Assembly: GCF_015689335.1 (NCBI RefSeq)
Contig: NZ_CP065053.1
Location: 2,976,001-3,040,000, forward strand
Source: Massilia antarctica
Lineage (GTDB): Bacteria > Pseudomonadota > Gammaproteobacteria > Burkholderiales > Burkholderiaceae_D
Reading direction: 5' to 3'
Length of the DNA: 64,000 nt
Shown in pieces: positions 17,342 to 26,549 of the stretch; position 1 is the first letter of the stretch; the number at the start of each line of letters is the position of its first letter. The notes beneath the pieces are model-generated. The model worked only from the letters and a program-made list of their open reading frames with translations, was not told the origin of the DNA and did not search any database. Made by a program: the position numbers and the translations under genes.

Positions 17342-19072
17342 ATGACAGCAGTGAAAGCGACGCCCTTTTCGCTCGTGAGACAACGCGTGGTCCGGCGCTG
17401 GGCGGTCTACGGTTGCGGCTTTTTGGCCATCCTGTTGGCCAACCTGTGCGAAAGCCTGATACCGAAATTTATCCAATGGACGCTCGATCTCCTGCTCGGG
17501 CAGGAAAGCGGCGCTTTCTGGAAGCCGACAGCGGCGACGGCCGACAAACCCCACACCCTGATCCTGCTGGCGCTGGCATTGCTCCTGGTTGTGATATGCA
17601 GCCTGCTGTTCAAATTTTCCTGGCGCATGATCCTGTTCAAGGAAACGCATCTGGTCGGGCATGAATTAAAAAAGGATTTGTGGGCGTCCTCCCTGTCGAT
17701 GCCTTTGTCGGGGAAGGACGGTTTGCGTTTCGGCGACCTGATGAACCGCATCAGCAACGACTGGAACCGGGCCAGGATCATTCACGGCTACACCGTGGCG
17801 AACAGCGTCGATTATGTCGTGCTGGTGGCGATGTCGCTGGTGTACATGGTGAATATCCATGCGAAGTTATGCTTGATCCTTATGAGCCCGCTGCTGCTGC
17901 TTCCCATCATTAGCGTCGAATTGGGCCGGCTGCAGCAAGCGCGCTTTTTGACTGCCCAGGAAACCCTGTCGCGGCTGTACGAAACCATCGCGCATTCGAT
18001 CAAGTCGGTCAGGCTGCAAAGGGCGACGGCGACCGAGCCGTTCTGGCTGCACAAGCTCGATCAGTCGGCGCGCGCCTACGCCGAACAAAACTATCGCTGC
18101 CTGAAGGTCGGTGACCTGAATGTGGCGATGTCCTTCCTGCCGTATTTCGTGTCGCTGGTTATCCTGTTCAGTTATGGGATCGTGCTGGTCAGGGATGGCG
18201 ACATCAGTATCGGCGCCTACATCTCGCTGCATGTGTACATGATGGTGATCCATGACGTGATATCCGATTTCGGTTCGCTGCTGGCGGAGTGGCGGATGGG
18301 CTTTACCAGTTACCGCCGCCTGTTCGATGTGTTGCACTCTCCCGGCCAGGCGCCTCCAGCGCTGCCGCACGCGCCGCAGCGGGATGCGGGTGCGCGGCCG
18401 GCCATTGAAGTCGAGCAGCTGACCTTCGGCTATGCCGGATCGGCGCCGCTGGTTCGCGCACTGAGTTTCGATGTCAGCGCCGGCCAGAAAATTGCTGTCA
18501 TCGGCCGGGTCGGTACCGGCAAGACCACTCTCGCCACCTTGCTCGCCGGCGGCATGGACGAATACAGCGGCACCATCCGGATCAATGGGCGCGACCTCAA
18601 GGATGCTTCGCGCAGCTGGCTCGATTCGCAGATTACGCTGGTGCATCAGAAAAGCCTCGTCCTCGGCCGCAGTATCCGTGTCAATCTCGATCCGCTTGAG
18701 CAGTTTTCAGACGAGGTGCTGATCGACAGCCTCAAAGTGGTCGAGCTGTGGGATGAAATCGCCGGGCTGTCGAAGGGATTGAGCGAAGCGCTTGGCGAGG
18801 GGGGAGGAAAGCTCTCCGGCGGACAAAGGCAACGGCTTTGCCTGGCCCGGGCGATTATTCGCGACACGCCAGTCATCATCCTCGATGACTGCCTCGGCGC
18901 CATCGATCCCACGACGGAGAAAATCATCGTCGAGCGTCTCTGGAACATTTGGACCGACAAGATCGTCATTTTTATTACCCATCGGGCTGCCGACCTGGAT
19001 TTTTGCGATGGCGTTCTGCAGCTCGATGCACCGGTGTCGCCTGCTTTATCACTGAAGAACCGCGCCGAATGA
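17342..19072 (+). CDS. ABC exporter half-transporter with degenerate Walker B
   Basis: A 576-residue fused permease-ATPase. Six membrane helices lie within residues ~18-300 and the nucleotide-binding domain in ~355-570. Walker A is GRVGTGKTT (K394) and the signature is a canonical LSGGQRQR (from 491). Walker B is VIILDDCLGAID, so the catalytic Glu is replaced by Asp (D516). The H-loop His is present (H547). This is the pattern of the degenerate-site subunit in heterodimeric exporters of the TM287/288 type. It shares a four-base ATGA overlap with the next gene, its probable partner. Confidence 0.88.
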   Translation: MTAVKATPFSLVRQRVVRRWAVYGCGFLAILLANLCESLIPKFIQWTLDLLLGQESGAFWKPTAATADKPHTLILLALALLLVVICSLLFKFSWRMILFKETHLVGHELKKDLWASSLSMPLSGKDGLRFGDLMNRISNDWNRARIIHGYTVANSVDYVVLVAMSLVYMVNIHAKLCLILMSPLLLLPIISVELGRLQQARFLTAQETLSRLYETIAHSIKSVRLQRATATEPFWLHKLDQSARAYAEQNYRCLKVGDLNVAMSFLPYFVSLVILFSYGIVLVRDGDISIGAYISLHVYMMVIHDVISDFGSLLAEWRMGFTSYRRLFDVLHSPGQAPPALPHAPQRDAGARPAIEVEQLTFGYAGSAPLVRALSFDVSAGQKIAVIGRVGTGKTTLATLLAGGMDEYSGTIRINGRDLKDASRSWLDSQITLVHQKSLVLGRSIRVNLDPLEQFSDEVLIDSLKVVELWDEIAGLSKGLSEALGEGGGKLSGGQRQRLCLARAIIRDTPVIILDDCLGAIDPTTEKIIVERLWNIWTDKIVIFITHRAADLDFCDGVLQLDAPVSPALSLKNRAE

Positions 19073-20850
19073 AAAATACATCGTCACCCATCGACTACCT
19101 GAAAACGAGTGTGTTCCTGCTCGTTACCTACAACACGAAAAAAGCCAGGTTTGCCCTGTCGATATTCCTGCTGATGCTGTCGGGCGGCGTGGTGCTGCTG
19201 TCCTCGCAGCTCACGGGCAGCCTGGTCGAGCACCTGGCCGCCAAAGGCACGCAAAACCCCTGGACCAATTTCGTGGCGCCGATCCTGGTGCTGGAAATTC
19301 TTAATCTGGTCTTCTTATACTACGGAAAATCCACGGGAACCTTTGTTGCCAACGACATTACGCTCAATATCCGCCTCGCCTTGTTCAAGAAATTTTCCCG
19401 GCTGCCGATGAAGTATTTCGACCAGGTGTCGATCGGCGAATTGCTCACCCGCTCGACCAGCGAAGTGTCCGGGCTCGAAGCGTTTTTGACCTTGTCGATG
19501 CCGCGGGTGCTGATCTCCTTGATTGTCGTGCTGCTGATCCTGGCGTTCATGCTGTTTACCGATGTCTATTTCGGTTCGCTGATTTTGCTGTCCAGCCTTC
19601 CGGCCGTGGTATTCGTGTTCCTTGTGATCGGCCGCATCCGGGATTCCTTGCGCGCTTACAAAGCCCATCTGGCCGGGCTGAACGGACAATTCGCGGAATA
19701 TCTGCAAATCCTGCCGTTGATGAAAGTCGATGTCTTTTCACGCTACAGCGAAAAAATGATCGGTGCATCGTCGGAAGAGCTGCTGGCGAAAGCCATCTTC
19801 ATGATCAAGATTAATTCGCTGGCCCGCTCATTCGCCAATCTGCTCTGCTATTTCCCAACCTTCATGGTGCTGTTCGTCGGCGGCTATTTCACCCTCAGCC
19901 AACAGCTTTCCCTGGGTTTGCTGGTGACCTTCCTGCGATTCAGCGAACGGCTGCGTCGCCCCGTTGCCATCCTGCTTACCGAATTGCAGACACTCCAGGA
20001 CGCATCCGTCACGGTCGAGAGGCTCAGCGCCTTGATGAGCGCCGACGAAGAGACGCAGGCCTTGCCCGAGCCGGCCGGGCCGCTAAGGCGGCTCGACGGC
20101 AACGTGGTTTTCGACCGCGTGTGGCTCGCCTATCAGCCCGGCAAACCGGTCTTGAAGGGCTTGAGTTTTTCGGTACCGCGTGGCAGTTCGGTGGGGCTGG
20201 TGGGACGCACCGGTTCGGGAAAAACCACGACGATTTCGCTGATCAGCCATTTGTACACCATCATGCAAGGGGATATCACGATCGATGGGCAGCCGCTGGA
20301 GCGTTGGAACCGCTCGCATTTGCGCCAGCAAATCGGCGTGGTCAATCAAAACCCGGTCTTCATACGCGGAACCTTGCGCGACAACCTGAATATGAGCCTC
20401 AGCGAGGGCCTGGATAAAGCCAGGGACGACCGCGCGCTTCTTGACGCCTGCAAGCTCACCGGCCTGCACGACCTGATGGAAAAATCGTCGCGCGATCTGG
20501 ATAGTCCGATCCATGACAATGGGGGCAATCTGAGCGCGGGCGAATGCCAGCTGCTCGCCATCACGCGCGTGCTGCTGCGCGATCCGGCGATTTTGATACT
20601 CGACGAAGCCAGCGCGCATACGGATTCGCTGACGGAGGACCGGGTGGAGTTCGCCCTGGCGCAGTTGAAACATGGCCGCACCTCGTTCACGGTCGCTCAT
20701 CGCCTCAACTCCGTGGTCGCCTGCGACAAGATCCTGGTGTTCGCCGATGGCAGGGTGGTGGAAGAGGGTACCCACGACGATCTGCTGGCGCGCAAGGGCG
20801 AGTATTTCACCCTGTATCGCCAGCATGGGGAGACCGCGGAGCTATCCTAA
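19069..20850 (+). CDS. ABC exporter half-transporter with degenerate signature motif
   Basis: A 593-residue fused permease-ATPase with six helices in residues ~12-300. Walker A is GRTGSGKTTT (K385), Walker B is canonical LILDEASAHTD (catalytic E513), and the H-loop His is H544. The signature motif is LSAGE (488-492) instead of LSGGQ. Paired with the preceding protein, this gives one consensus ATP site (this Walker A/B plus the partner's LSGGQ) and one degenerate site. Start MKNTSSPIDY overlaps the upstream stop. It probably exports the product of the cluster; the 3' end overlaps the convergent gene by nine bases. Confidence 0.88.
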   Translation: MKNTSSPIDYLKTSVFLLVTYNTKKARFALSIFLLMLSGGVVLLSSQLTGSLVEHLAAKGTQNPWTNFVAPILVLEILNLVFLYYGKSTGTFVANDITLNIRLALFKKFSRLPMKYFDQVSIGELLTRSTSEVSGLEAFLTLSMPRVLISLIVVLLILAFMLFTDVYFGSLILLSSLPAVVFVFLVIGRIRDSLRAYKAHLAGLNGQFAEYLQILPLMKVDVFSRYSEKMIGASSEELLAKAIFMIKINSLARSFANLLCYFPTFMVLFVGGYFTLSQQLSLGLLVTFLRFSERLRRPVAILLTELQTLQDASVTVERLSALMSADEETQALPEPAGPLRRLDGNVVFDRVWLAYQPGKPVLKGLSFSVPRGSSVGLVGRTGSGKTTTISLISHLYTIMQGDITIDGQPLERWNRSHLRQQIGVVNQNPVFIRGTLRDNLNMSLSEGLDKARDDRALLDACKLTGLHDLMEKSSRDLDSPIHDNGGNLSAGECQLLAITRVLLRDPAILILDEASAHTDSLTEDRVEFALAQLKHGRTSFTVAHRLNSVVACDKILVFADGRVVEEGTHDDLLARKGEYFTLYRQHGETAELS

Positions 20851-21774
20851 GTCGATATCGACGATGGAAGGCAGCGCTTCGAGCGCGAGATAATCGACCT
20901 GCGCGATCGACGCGCGCCAATTGTCCAGGTGCAACGCCAGCAAGGGCCGCAATGCATCCCTGAACGCGGCGCGGTTTTCATCGGTGATGAATGGCGCGGC
21001 CAGCCTGTCGTCGAGCAGGAACGATTCCGCCCATGTCGCTTGCGGCGCTTGGCTTCCCAGATCGGCGGGGAAGGCGCTTCCCGCATCGCATATCTGCCGG
21101 GTCAGGCCGAGCCACAACAGTATCTGGGCGCGCCAGTGCGGATCGTCAATCGCAAAGATCGAATCGACCCAACCCTTGATGTCACGCGGATGGAGATACT
21201 TCAGGCAGAAAAACAGCGATGCCGACAGGTCGCTGCAGACATCCCACCAACCCCACGTCTCATGAGGACTGGCTGGCGGGCCATTGAACACATGGTCGAG
21301 GATCAGCCGGCCATCGCGCCAGCGCGACGGTCCCATGATGACCTGTCCCAGCGTCTGCAATACCTCGCCATAGGTCCAATCGTGGATGCGGACCGGGTAA
21401 TGGATAAAGAATGCTGTCGCCAGCATCTCGATGGTCTTATGGTCCGAAGGCGCTTGCTTTATCGCGATCAGCCGGGGAAGCAGGTAAGCGAACCAGTCAT
21501 CCCATTCGTCCATATGGCCGAAGCTTGATGTCCCGCTGGCGATTTCCCACAGTGCCTCCGTGATCTGGCTATCGGAGAGCTGGTCGACGGTCGTGGTACG
21601 GAGGTCGCCGAACATCTTGCGGTCGTAACCCATGAACCACGCTTCACCCATGACCACCGATGGCTTGGGCGCCGCCTGTTGCATGCGCGCGAGCGCTTGC
21701 GGGTCAGGTCCCGTGCCGGGCCGCCACGTCAAGCCCGGGCCAGGCGCCGGCTCGCGCTTGGCGCGCTTGCCCAC
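20842..21774 (-). CDS. Hypothetical protein
   Basis: A 310-residue soluble protein with no signal peptide or membrane segment, rich in Trp and acidic residues in the middle (WDDWFAYLLPRLIAIKQ, ETWGWWDVCSDLSASLFFCL). I recognise no family. It looks mostly helical. The GTG start at 21774 directly follows the DUF5329 TAA and has no ribosome site; an ATG at residue 31 (MQQAAPKPSV) is possible. Its 3' end overlaps the second ABC gene in convergent orientation, leaving no room for a terminator between them. Confidence 0.65.
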   Translation of the reverse strand: MGKRAKREPAPGPGLTWRPGTGPDPQALARMQQAAPKPSVVMGEAWFMGYDRKMFGDLRTTTVDQLSDSQITEALWEIASGTSSFGHMDEWDDWFAYLLPRLIAIKQAPSDHKTIEMLATAFFIHYPVRIHDWTYGEVLQTLGQVIMGPSRWRDGRLILDHVFNGPPASPHETWGWWDVCSDLSASLFFCLKYLHPRDIKGWVDSIFAIDDPHWRAQILLWLGLTRQICDAGSAFPADLGSQAPQATWAESFLLDDRLAAPFITDENRAAFRDALRPLLALHLDNWRASIAQVDYLALEALPSIVDIDLG

Positions 21775-22137
21775 TTACTTGCGCACTCGTGCCAGTTGGG
21801 CCTTGAGCCAGTCGGCGCTGTTGACCACCGCCGTGCCGGGACAGCGCATCTGGTATGGGTCGCCGCTCATGCTGCTGCCGGTCGCGCCACGTTCGATGAA
21901 GCTCTCGGTATTGGTCAGCAGATTTTTCTTGTCGAGATAGTCGTACTTCTTTTGCAGATGCGCGCGCGCCGCCTTCGCATCGTGCCAAGTGCCGTTGCGG
22001 TTGAACTGGCACTGCGATTTTTCGACCGCGTCGAGCAGACGCGTGACTTCGGTGCGGGTGGCGTCGGGCGTGGCGGCGAATGCACTGCCGGCGCTCCACA
22101 GGGTTGCGCTCAATGTGGCGATCAGTATCTTTTTCAT
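21775..22137 (-). CDS. DUF5329 family exported protein
   Basis: A 120-residue protein with a clear signal peptide (MKKILIATLSATLWSAGSAF, cleavage after AFA). The mature part has the DUF5329 pattern: LLDAVEKSQCQFNRNG, AARAHLQKKYDYL, ESFIERGATGSSMSGDPYQM, and two Cys that could form a disulfide. Periplasmic and of unknown function. It starts five bases after the adenosyltransferase stop and is probably cotranscribed with it. Confidence 0.8.
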   Translation of the reverse strand: MKKILIATLSATLWSAGSAFAATPDATRTEVTRLLDAVEKSQCQFNRNGTWHDAKAARAHLQKKYDYLDKKNLLTNTESFIERGATGSSMSGDPYQMRCPGTAVVNSADWLKAQLARVRK

Positions 22138-22142
22138 GGAGC

Positions 22143-22697
22143 TTATCCTCGCTTGCGCTCATGCTGCCACAGCACGTCGCTGCCGCCAGCGAAGCGGTTC
22201 AACACGCGCGAGAGCACGAACATCAGGTCCGACAAGCGGTTCACGTACTGGCGCGGATGCTCGTTGATGGTCTCGGTTTTGCCAAGCGTGACGATGCTGC
22301 GCTCCGCGCGCCGGCACACCGTGCGGCACACGTGCGCAATCGACGCCGCGCGCGAGCCGGCCGGCAGGATGAAGTCCTTCAGCGGCGGCAGGTCGGCATT
22401 GTATTTTTCGAGCAGGTCGTCCAGCCGCGCCACGTGCTCGTCGGTGATCAGGGTGTAGCCGGGGATGCAGATTTCGCCGCCCAGGTCGAACAGGTCGTGC
22501 TGGATCGAGACCAGCTCTTCGCGCAGCTCGGCCGGCATGTCTTCGCACAGCAGCAGGCCGACGAAGGAATTGAGTTCGTCGACTTCGCCCAGCGTGTGCA
22601 CGCGCACGCTGTCTTTTTCGGTGCGGCTGCCGTCACCCAAGCCGGTGGTGCCATTGTCGCCGGTGCGGGTGGCGATTTTTGAAAGTCGGTTGCCCAT
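22143..22697 (-). CDS. Cob(I)yrinic acid a,c-diamide adenosyltransferase, PduO type
   Basis: A 184-residue PduO/MMAB-type corrinoid adenosyltransferase. The ATP-binding N-terminus reads KIATRTGDNGTTGLGDGS, followed by GEVDELNSFVGLL and, toward the end, the helix with CRTVCRRAERSIV and NRLSDLMFVLSRVLN. It transfers the 5'-deoxyadenosyl group of ATP to cob(I)alamin to give coenzyme B12. No B12-dependent enzyme lies in the window. It is divergent from glcD. Confidence 0.93.
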   Translation of the reverse strand: MGNRLSKIATRTGDNGTTGLGDGSRTEKDSVRVHTLGEVDELNSFVGLLLCEDMPAELREELVSIQHDLFDLGGEICIPGYTLITDEHVARLDDLLEKYNADLPPLKDFILPAGSRAASIAHVCRTVCRRAERSIVTLGKTETINEHPRQYVNRLSDLMFVLSRVLNRFAGGSDVLWQHERKRG

Positions 22698-22770
22698 GAT
22701 TGTTTTCCGGTAGCTGAATCATAATCAGGCAGGATACGACAAAAGCGGCGATAACGCATACAATCGATGC

Positions 22771-24252
22771 ATGTCCGCCTCCCTTCCCATCGATCCCGAA
22801 CGCCGGCAGCAGGTCGCCCAGGCGCTGCTGGCGGTGCTGCCGGCGCGCTGCGTGCTGTCCGACCCCGAGGACACCCGCCCGTACGAGTGCGACGGCCTGG
22901 CCGCCTACCGCCAGTTGCCCATGATCGTCACCTTGCCCGATAACGAAGAGCAGGTGCTGGCCATCCTCAACGTTTGCCGCGAACTGAAGGTGCCGATCGT
23001 GCCGCGCGGCGCCGGCACCGGCTTGTCGGGTGGAGCGCTGCCGATGGCCGACGGCGTGGTGCTGTCGACCGCGCGCATGAACCGCATCGTGCGCATGGAG
23101 CCTTATGCGCGCCTGGCTGTGGTGCAGCCGGGCGTGCGCAACCTGGCCATTTCCGACGCGGCCGCGCCGCATGGCCTGTACTATGCGCCGGATCCATCCT
23201 CGCAGATCGCCTGCACCATCGCCGGCAATGTGGCCGAAAATTCGGGAGGCGTGCATTGCCTCAAATACGGACTGACCGTGCATAACGTGCTGCGCGTGCG
23301 CGTGGCGACCATCGATGGCGACATCATCGAACTTGGGGGCGAGGCGCTCGATGCGCCGGGCCTCGACCTGCTGGCCGTGTTCATCGGCTCCGAGGGCATG
23401 CTGGGCATCGTTACCGAAGTGACGGTCCGGCTCATTCCCAAGCCGGCCACCGCGCGCGTGATCATGGCCTCGTTCGACAGTGTCGTCACCGGCGGCAACG
23501 CGGTGGCCAGGGTGATCGCCGCCGGCATCATTCCGGCCGGGCTGGAGATGATGGACCAGACCTCCTCGCGCATGGTCGAACCGTTCGTCCATGCCGGCTA
23601 CGACACCGAGGCCGCAGCGATCCTGCTGTGTGAAGCCGACGGCACCCAGCTGGAAGTGGACGAGGAAATCGAACGCATGTCGGCGGTGCTGCAAGCTGCC
23701 GGCGCGAGCGCCATTGCCGTGTCGCAGAGCGAGGCCGAACGCCTGCGTTTCTGGTCGGGCCGCAAGAACGCGTTTCCCGCAGCGGGCCGCATCTCGCCCG
23801 ACTACTACTGCATGGACGGTACCATCCCGCGCAAGAACCTGGCGCAGGTGCTGACCGGGATCGCGCAGATGGAAGCGACCTACGGCCTGCGCTGCGCCAA
23901 CGTGTTTCACGCCGGCGACGGCAACCTGCATCCGCTGATCCTGTTCGACGCCAACCAGCCGGGCCAATTCGATCGCGCCGAAGCCTTCGGCGCGGCCATC
24001 CTGGCGCTGTGCGTGGAAGTGGGCGGAACCATCACCGGCGAGCATGGCGTGGGCATGGAAAAAATCAATTCGATGTGCGTGCAGTTCACGCGCGCCGAAC
24101 TCGATGCCTTTTTCGCCGTCAAGCGCGCCTTCGATGCGCCGCAGCTGCTCAATCCCGACAAGGCCATCCCCACCTTGAACCGCTGCGCCGAATTTGGCAA
24201 GATGCGGATCAGCGGTGGCGTACTGCCTTTCGCCGGCCTGCCGCGTTTCTGA
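22771..24252 (+). CDS. glcD: Glycolate oxidase FAD-linked subunit
   Basis: A 493-residue FAD-binding PCMH oxidase. The FAD motif is VPRGAGTGLSGGALPM, then SSQIACTIAGNVAENSGGVH, and the C-terminal domain holds NVFHAGDGNLHPLI and the TGEHGVGMEK metal/substrate motif. With GlcE and GlcF it forms membrane-associated glycolate dehydrogenase, oxidising glycolate to glyoxylate and passing electrons to quinone. The glcE start follows after one base. Confidence 0.95.
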   Translation: MSASLPIDPERRQQVAQALLAVLPARCVLSDPEDTRPYECDGLAAYRQLPMIVTLPDNEEQVLAILNVCRELKVPIVPRGAGTGLSGGALPMADGVVLSTARMNRIVRMEPYARLAVVQPGVRNLAISDAAAPHGLYYAPDPSSQIACTIAGNVAENSGGVHCLKYGLTVHNVLRVRVATIDGDIIELGGEALDAPGLDLLAVFIGSEGMLGIVTEVTVRLIPKPATARVIMASFDSVVTGGNAVARVIAAGIIPAGLEMMDQTSSRMVEPFVHAGYDTEAAAILLCEADGTQLEVDEEIERMSAVLQAAGASAIAVSQSEAERLRFWSGRKNAFPAAGRISPDYYCMDGTIPRKNLAQVLTGIAQMEATYGLRCANVFHAGDGNLHPLILFDANQPGQFDRAEAFGAAILALCVEVGGTITGEHGVGMEKINSMCVQFTRAELDAFFAVKRAFDAPQLLNPDKAIPTLNRCAEFGKMRISGGVLPFAGLPRF

Positions 24253-24253
24253 C

Positions 24254-25321
24254 ATGGGAGACAATGTGCAGCAGATCGAACATTTCAGGGAACAGGTGCT
24301 GGCAGCGGCAAGGGATGGCCGCACCCTGCGCATACGCGGCGGCGGCAGCAAGGACTGGTACGGCCAGGCCACCGACGGCGATATCCTCGACACGCGCGCT
24401 TTCAGCGGCATCGTCGACTACGAGCCGACGGAACTGGTCATCACCGCGCGCTGCGGCACGCCGCTGGCCGAGATCGAGGCGGCGCTGGCGGAGCATAAGC
24501 AGATGCTGGCATTCGAGCCGCCGCACTTCGGCGCGGGCGCCACCATCGGCGGCGTGGTCGCCAGCGGCCTGTCCGGCCCGCGCCGCGCCACAAGCGGCGC
24601 CTTGCGCGACTTCGTGCTCGGCGCGGTCCTCATGGACGGCAAGGGAGACGTGCTTACCTTCGGCGGCCAGGTCATGAAGAACGTGGCCGGCTACGACGTA
24701 TCGCGCCTGCTGGCCGGTTCCATGGGCACCTTGGGGCTGATGCTGCAGCATTCCATCAAGGTGCTGCCGCGCGCATTGTGCGACACCACCTTGCGCTTTG
24801 CGATAAATGAAATCGAGGCGCTGCGGTGCCTGAACGAGTGGGCCGGCCTGCCGCTGCCCATCTCGGCCAGTTGCTGGCACGCCGGCGTGCTCACGGTGCG
24901 CCTGTCGGGCGCACAGGCGGCGGTCGTTGCCGCCGCGCGCACCCTGGGCGGGCAGCCGGTCGGCGACGGCGATGCCTTCTGGGCCGCGCTGCGCGAGCAG
25001 CGGCATGCGTTTTTCGATGGAGAGGGCAGCCTGTGGCGGCTGTCGGTGCCGTCGACCACGGGCGCCATCATCTTGCGCGGTGCGCAGCTGATCGAGTGGG
25101 GCGGCGCGCAGCGCTGGCTCAAGGTCGATGCCGATGCGGCGATGGCGCGCAATATCCGGCGCGCGGTGACGGCGGTGGGCGGCCACGCGACCCTGTTCCG
25201 GGGCGGCGACAAGAGCGTCGGCGTGTTCCAGCCGCTGGCGCCTGGCGTGGCCAGGATTCATCAACGCCTGAAGGCGGCCTTCGATCCGTCGCAGGTCTTC
25301 AATCCCGGACGGATGTACTGA
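24254..25321 (+). CDS. glcE: Glycolate oxidase subunit GlcE
   Basis: A 355-residue second FAD-binding subunit. It opens MGDNVQQIEHFREQVL; LRIRGGGSKDWYG and HFGAGATIGGVVASGLSGPR form the FAD-binding part, and it ends DPSQVFNPGRMY, the usual end of this subunit. The start chosen is the ATG one base after the glcD stop; an earlier in-frame start would lie within glcD. It overlaps glcF by one base (TGATG). Confidence 0.93.
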   Translation: MGDNVQQIEHFREQVLAAARDGRTLRIRGGGSKDWYGQATDGDILDTRAFSGIVDYEPTELVITARCGTPLAEIEAALAEHKQMLAFEPPHFGAGATIGGVVASGLSGPRRATSGALRDFVLGAVLMDGKGDVLTFGGQVMKNVAGYDVSRLLAGSMGTLGLMLQHSIKVLPRALCDTTLRFAINEIEALRCLNEWAGLPLPISASCWHAGVLTVRLSGAQAAVVAAARTLGGQPVGDGDAFWAALREQRHAFFDGEGSLWRLSVPSTTGAIILRGAQLIEWGGAQRWLKVDADAAMARNIRRAVTAVGGHATLFRGGDKSVGVFQPLAPGVARIHQRLKAAFDPSQVFNPGRMY

Positions 25322-26547
25322 TGCAAACGAACCTCGCCGATTTCATCAAGGGTACGCCTGACGGCGACGAAGCCGAAGCGATCCTGCGCGCCTGCGTGCA
25401 CTGCGGCTTCTGCACCGCCACTTGTCCCACTTACCGGTTGCTGGGCGATGAACTCGACGGCCCGCGCGGACGCATCTATCTGATCAAGCAGGTGCTCGAA
25501 GGGGCGCCGGTCACCGTCAAGACCCAGACTCACCTGGACCGCTGCCTCACGTGCCGCAACTGCGAGACGACCTGCCCGTCGGGGGTGCGCTATGGACGGC
25601 TGGCGGACATTGGCCGCAGGGTGGTGGAAGAGCGCGTCCAGCGTCCGCTCGGTGAACGCATCAAGCGCGCGGTGCTCAAGGAGGTGTTGCCGCGCGCGTG
25701 GATCTTCCGGCCGGCGTTCAGGGCGGGCCAGCTGTTTCGGCCGCTGCTCGCGCCGGCGCTGCAGGACAAGCTGCCCAAGACGCGCGGTGCCGGCCACTGG
25801 CCGGCGCGGGAACATGCGCGCAAGATGCTGGTGCTGCAAGGCTGCGTGCAAAGCACCATGGCGCCCGATATCAACGCCGCCACGGCGCGCGTGCTCGATG
25901 CCTTTGGCGTGCAGCTGCTGGCCGCGCCCAAGGCCGGCTGCTGCGGCGCGCTGCGCTACCACCTGAACGACCAGGAAGGCGGCCTCAATGACATGCGCCG
26001 CAATGTCGACGCCTGGTGGCCGCTGGTCGAACGCGGGCAGGTCGAGGCGATCGTGATGACGGCGTCGGGCTGCGGCGTCACGGTCAAGGAATACGGGCAC
26101 CTGCTTGCGCACGACAGCGCCTACGCCGCCAAGGCCGCGCGCATTGCGATGCTCACGCGCGACCTGAGCGAAATCATGCTGCAGTTCGAGGCCGAACTGG
26201 GAGCGAAGCTGAAGGGGAAAGTGGCGAAGCGGGTGGCGTTTCATCCGCCTTGCACCCTGCAGCACGGACAGCAGATCCGCGGCAAGGTGGAAGGGGTATT
26301 GCGTGCTGCCGGCGTCGATGTGACATTGTGCGCCGACAGCCATTTGTGCTGCGGTTCGGCCGGCACCTATTCGGTGCTGCAGCCTGCGCTGGCGACTGAA
26401 CTACGGGACCGCAAGCTGGCCAGTTTGCAGGCCACGAACCCGGAGGTGATCGTGTCGGCCAATATCGGCTGCCAGACCCACCTTCAGTCGGGCACGGCAA
26501 CGCCGGTGGCGCACTGGATCGAGTTGATCGACCAGGCGCTGGCCTGA
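25321..26547 (+). CDS. glcF: Glycolate oxidase iron-sulfur subunit
   Basis: A 408-residue protein. Two ferredoxin-type motifs, CVHCGFCTATCP and CLTCRNCETTCP, each bind a [4Fe-4S] cluster. Two CCG-type Cys-rich domains follow (KAGCCGAL and SHLCCGSAGT). It conducts electrons from the GlcDE flavins to the quinone pool. Last gene of glcDEF; the next gene is convergent with a 2-base gap. Confidence 0.95.
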   Translation: MQTNLADFIKGTPDGDEAEAILRACVHCGFCTATCPTYRLLGDELDGPRGRIYLIKQVLEGAPVTVKTQTHLDRCLTCRNCETTCPSGVRYGRLADIGRRVVEERVQRPLGERIKRAVLKEVLPRAWIFRPAFRAGQLFRPLLAPALQDKLPKTRGAGHWPAREHARKMLVLQGCVQSTMAPDINAATARVLDAFGVQLLAAPKAGCCGALRYHLNDQEGGLNDMRRNVDAWWPLVERGQVEAIVMTASGCGVTVKEYGHLLAHDSAYAAKAARIAMLTRDLSEIMLQFEAELGAKLKGKVAKRVAFHPPCTLQHGQQIRGKVEGVLRAAGVDVTLCADSHLCCGSAGTYSVLQPALATELRDRKLASLQATNPEVIVSANIGCQTHLQSGTATPVAHWIELIDQALA

Positions 26548-26549
26548 GA

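Noticed and set aside
22633..24411. A 592-codon minus-strand open frame opposite glcD
   Set aside because: Antisense shadow of glcD with His/Arg-rich composition and no family features.
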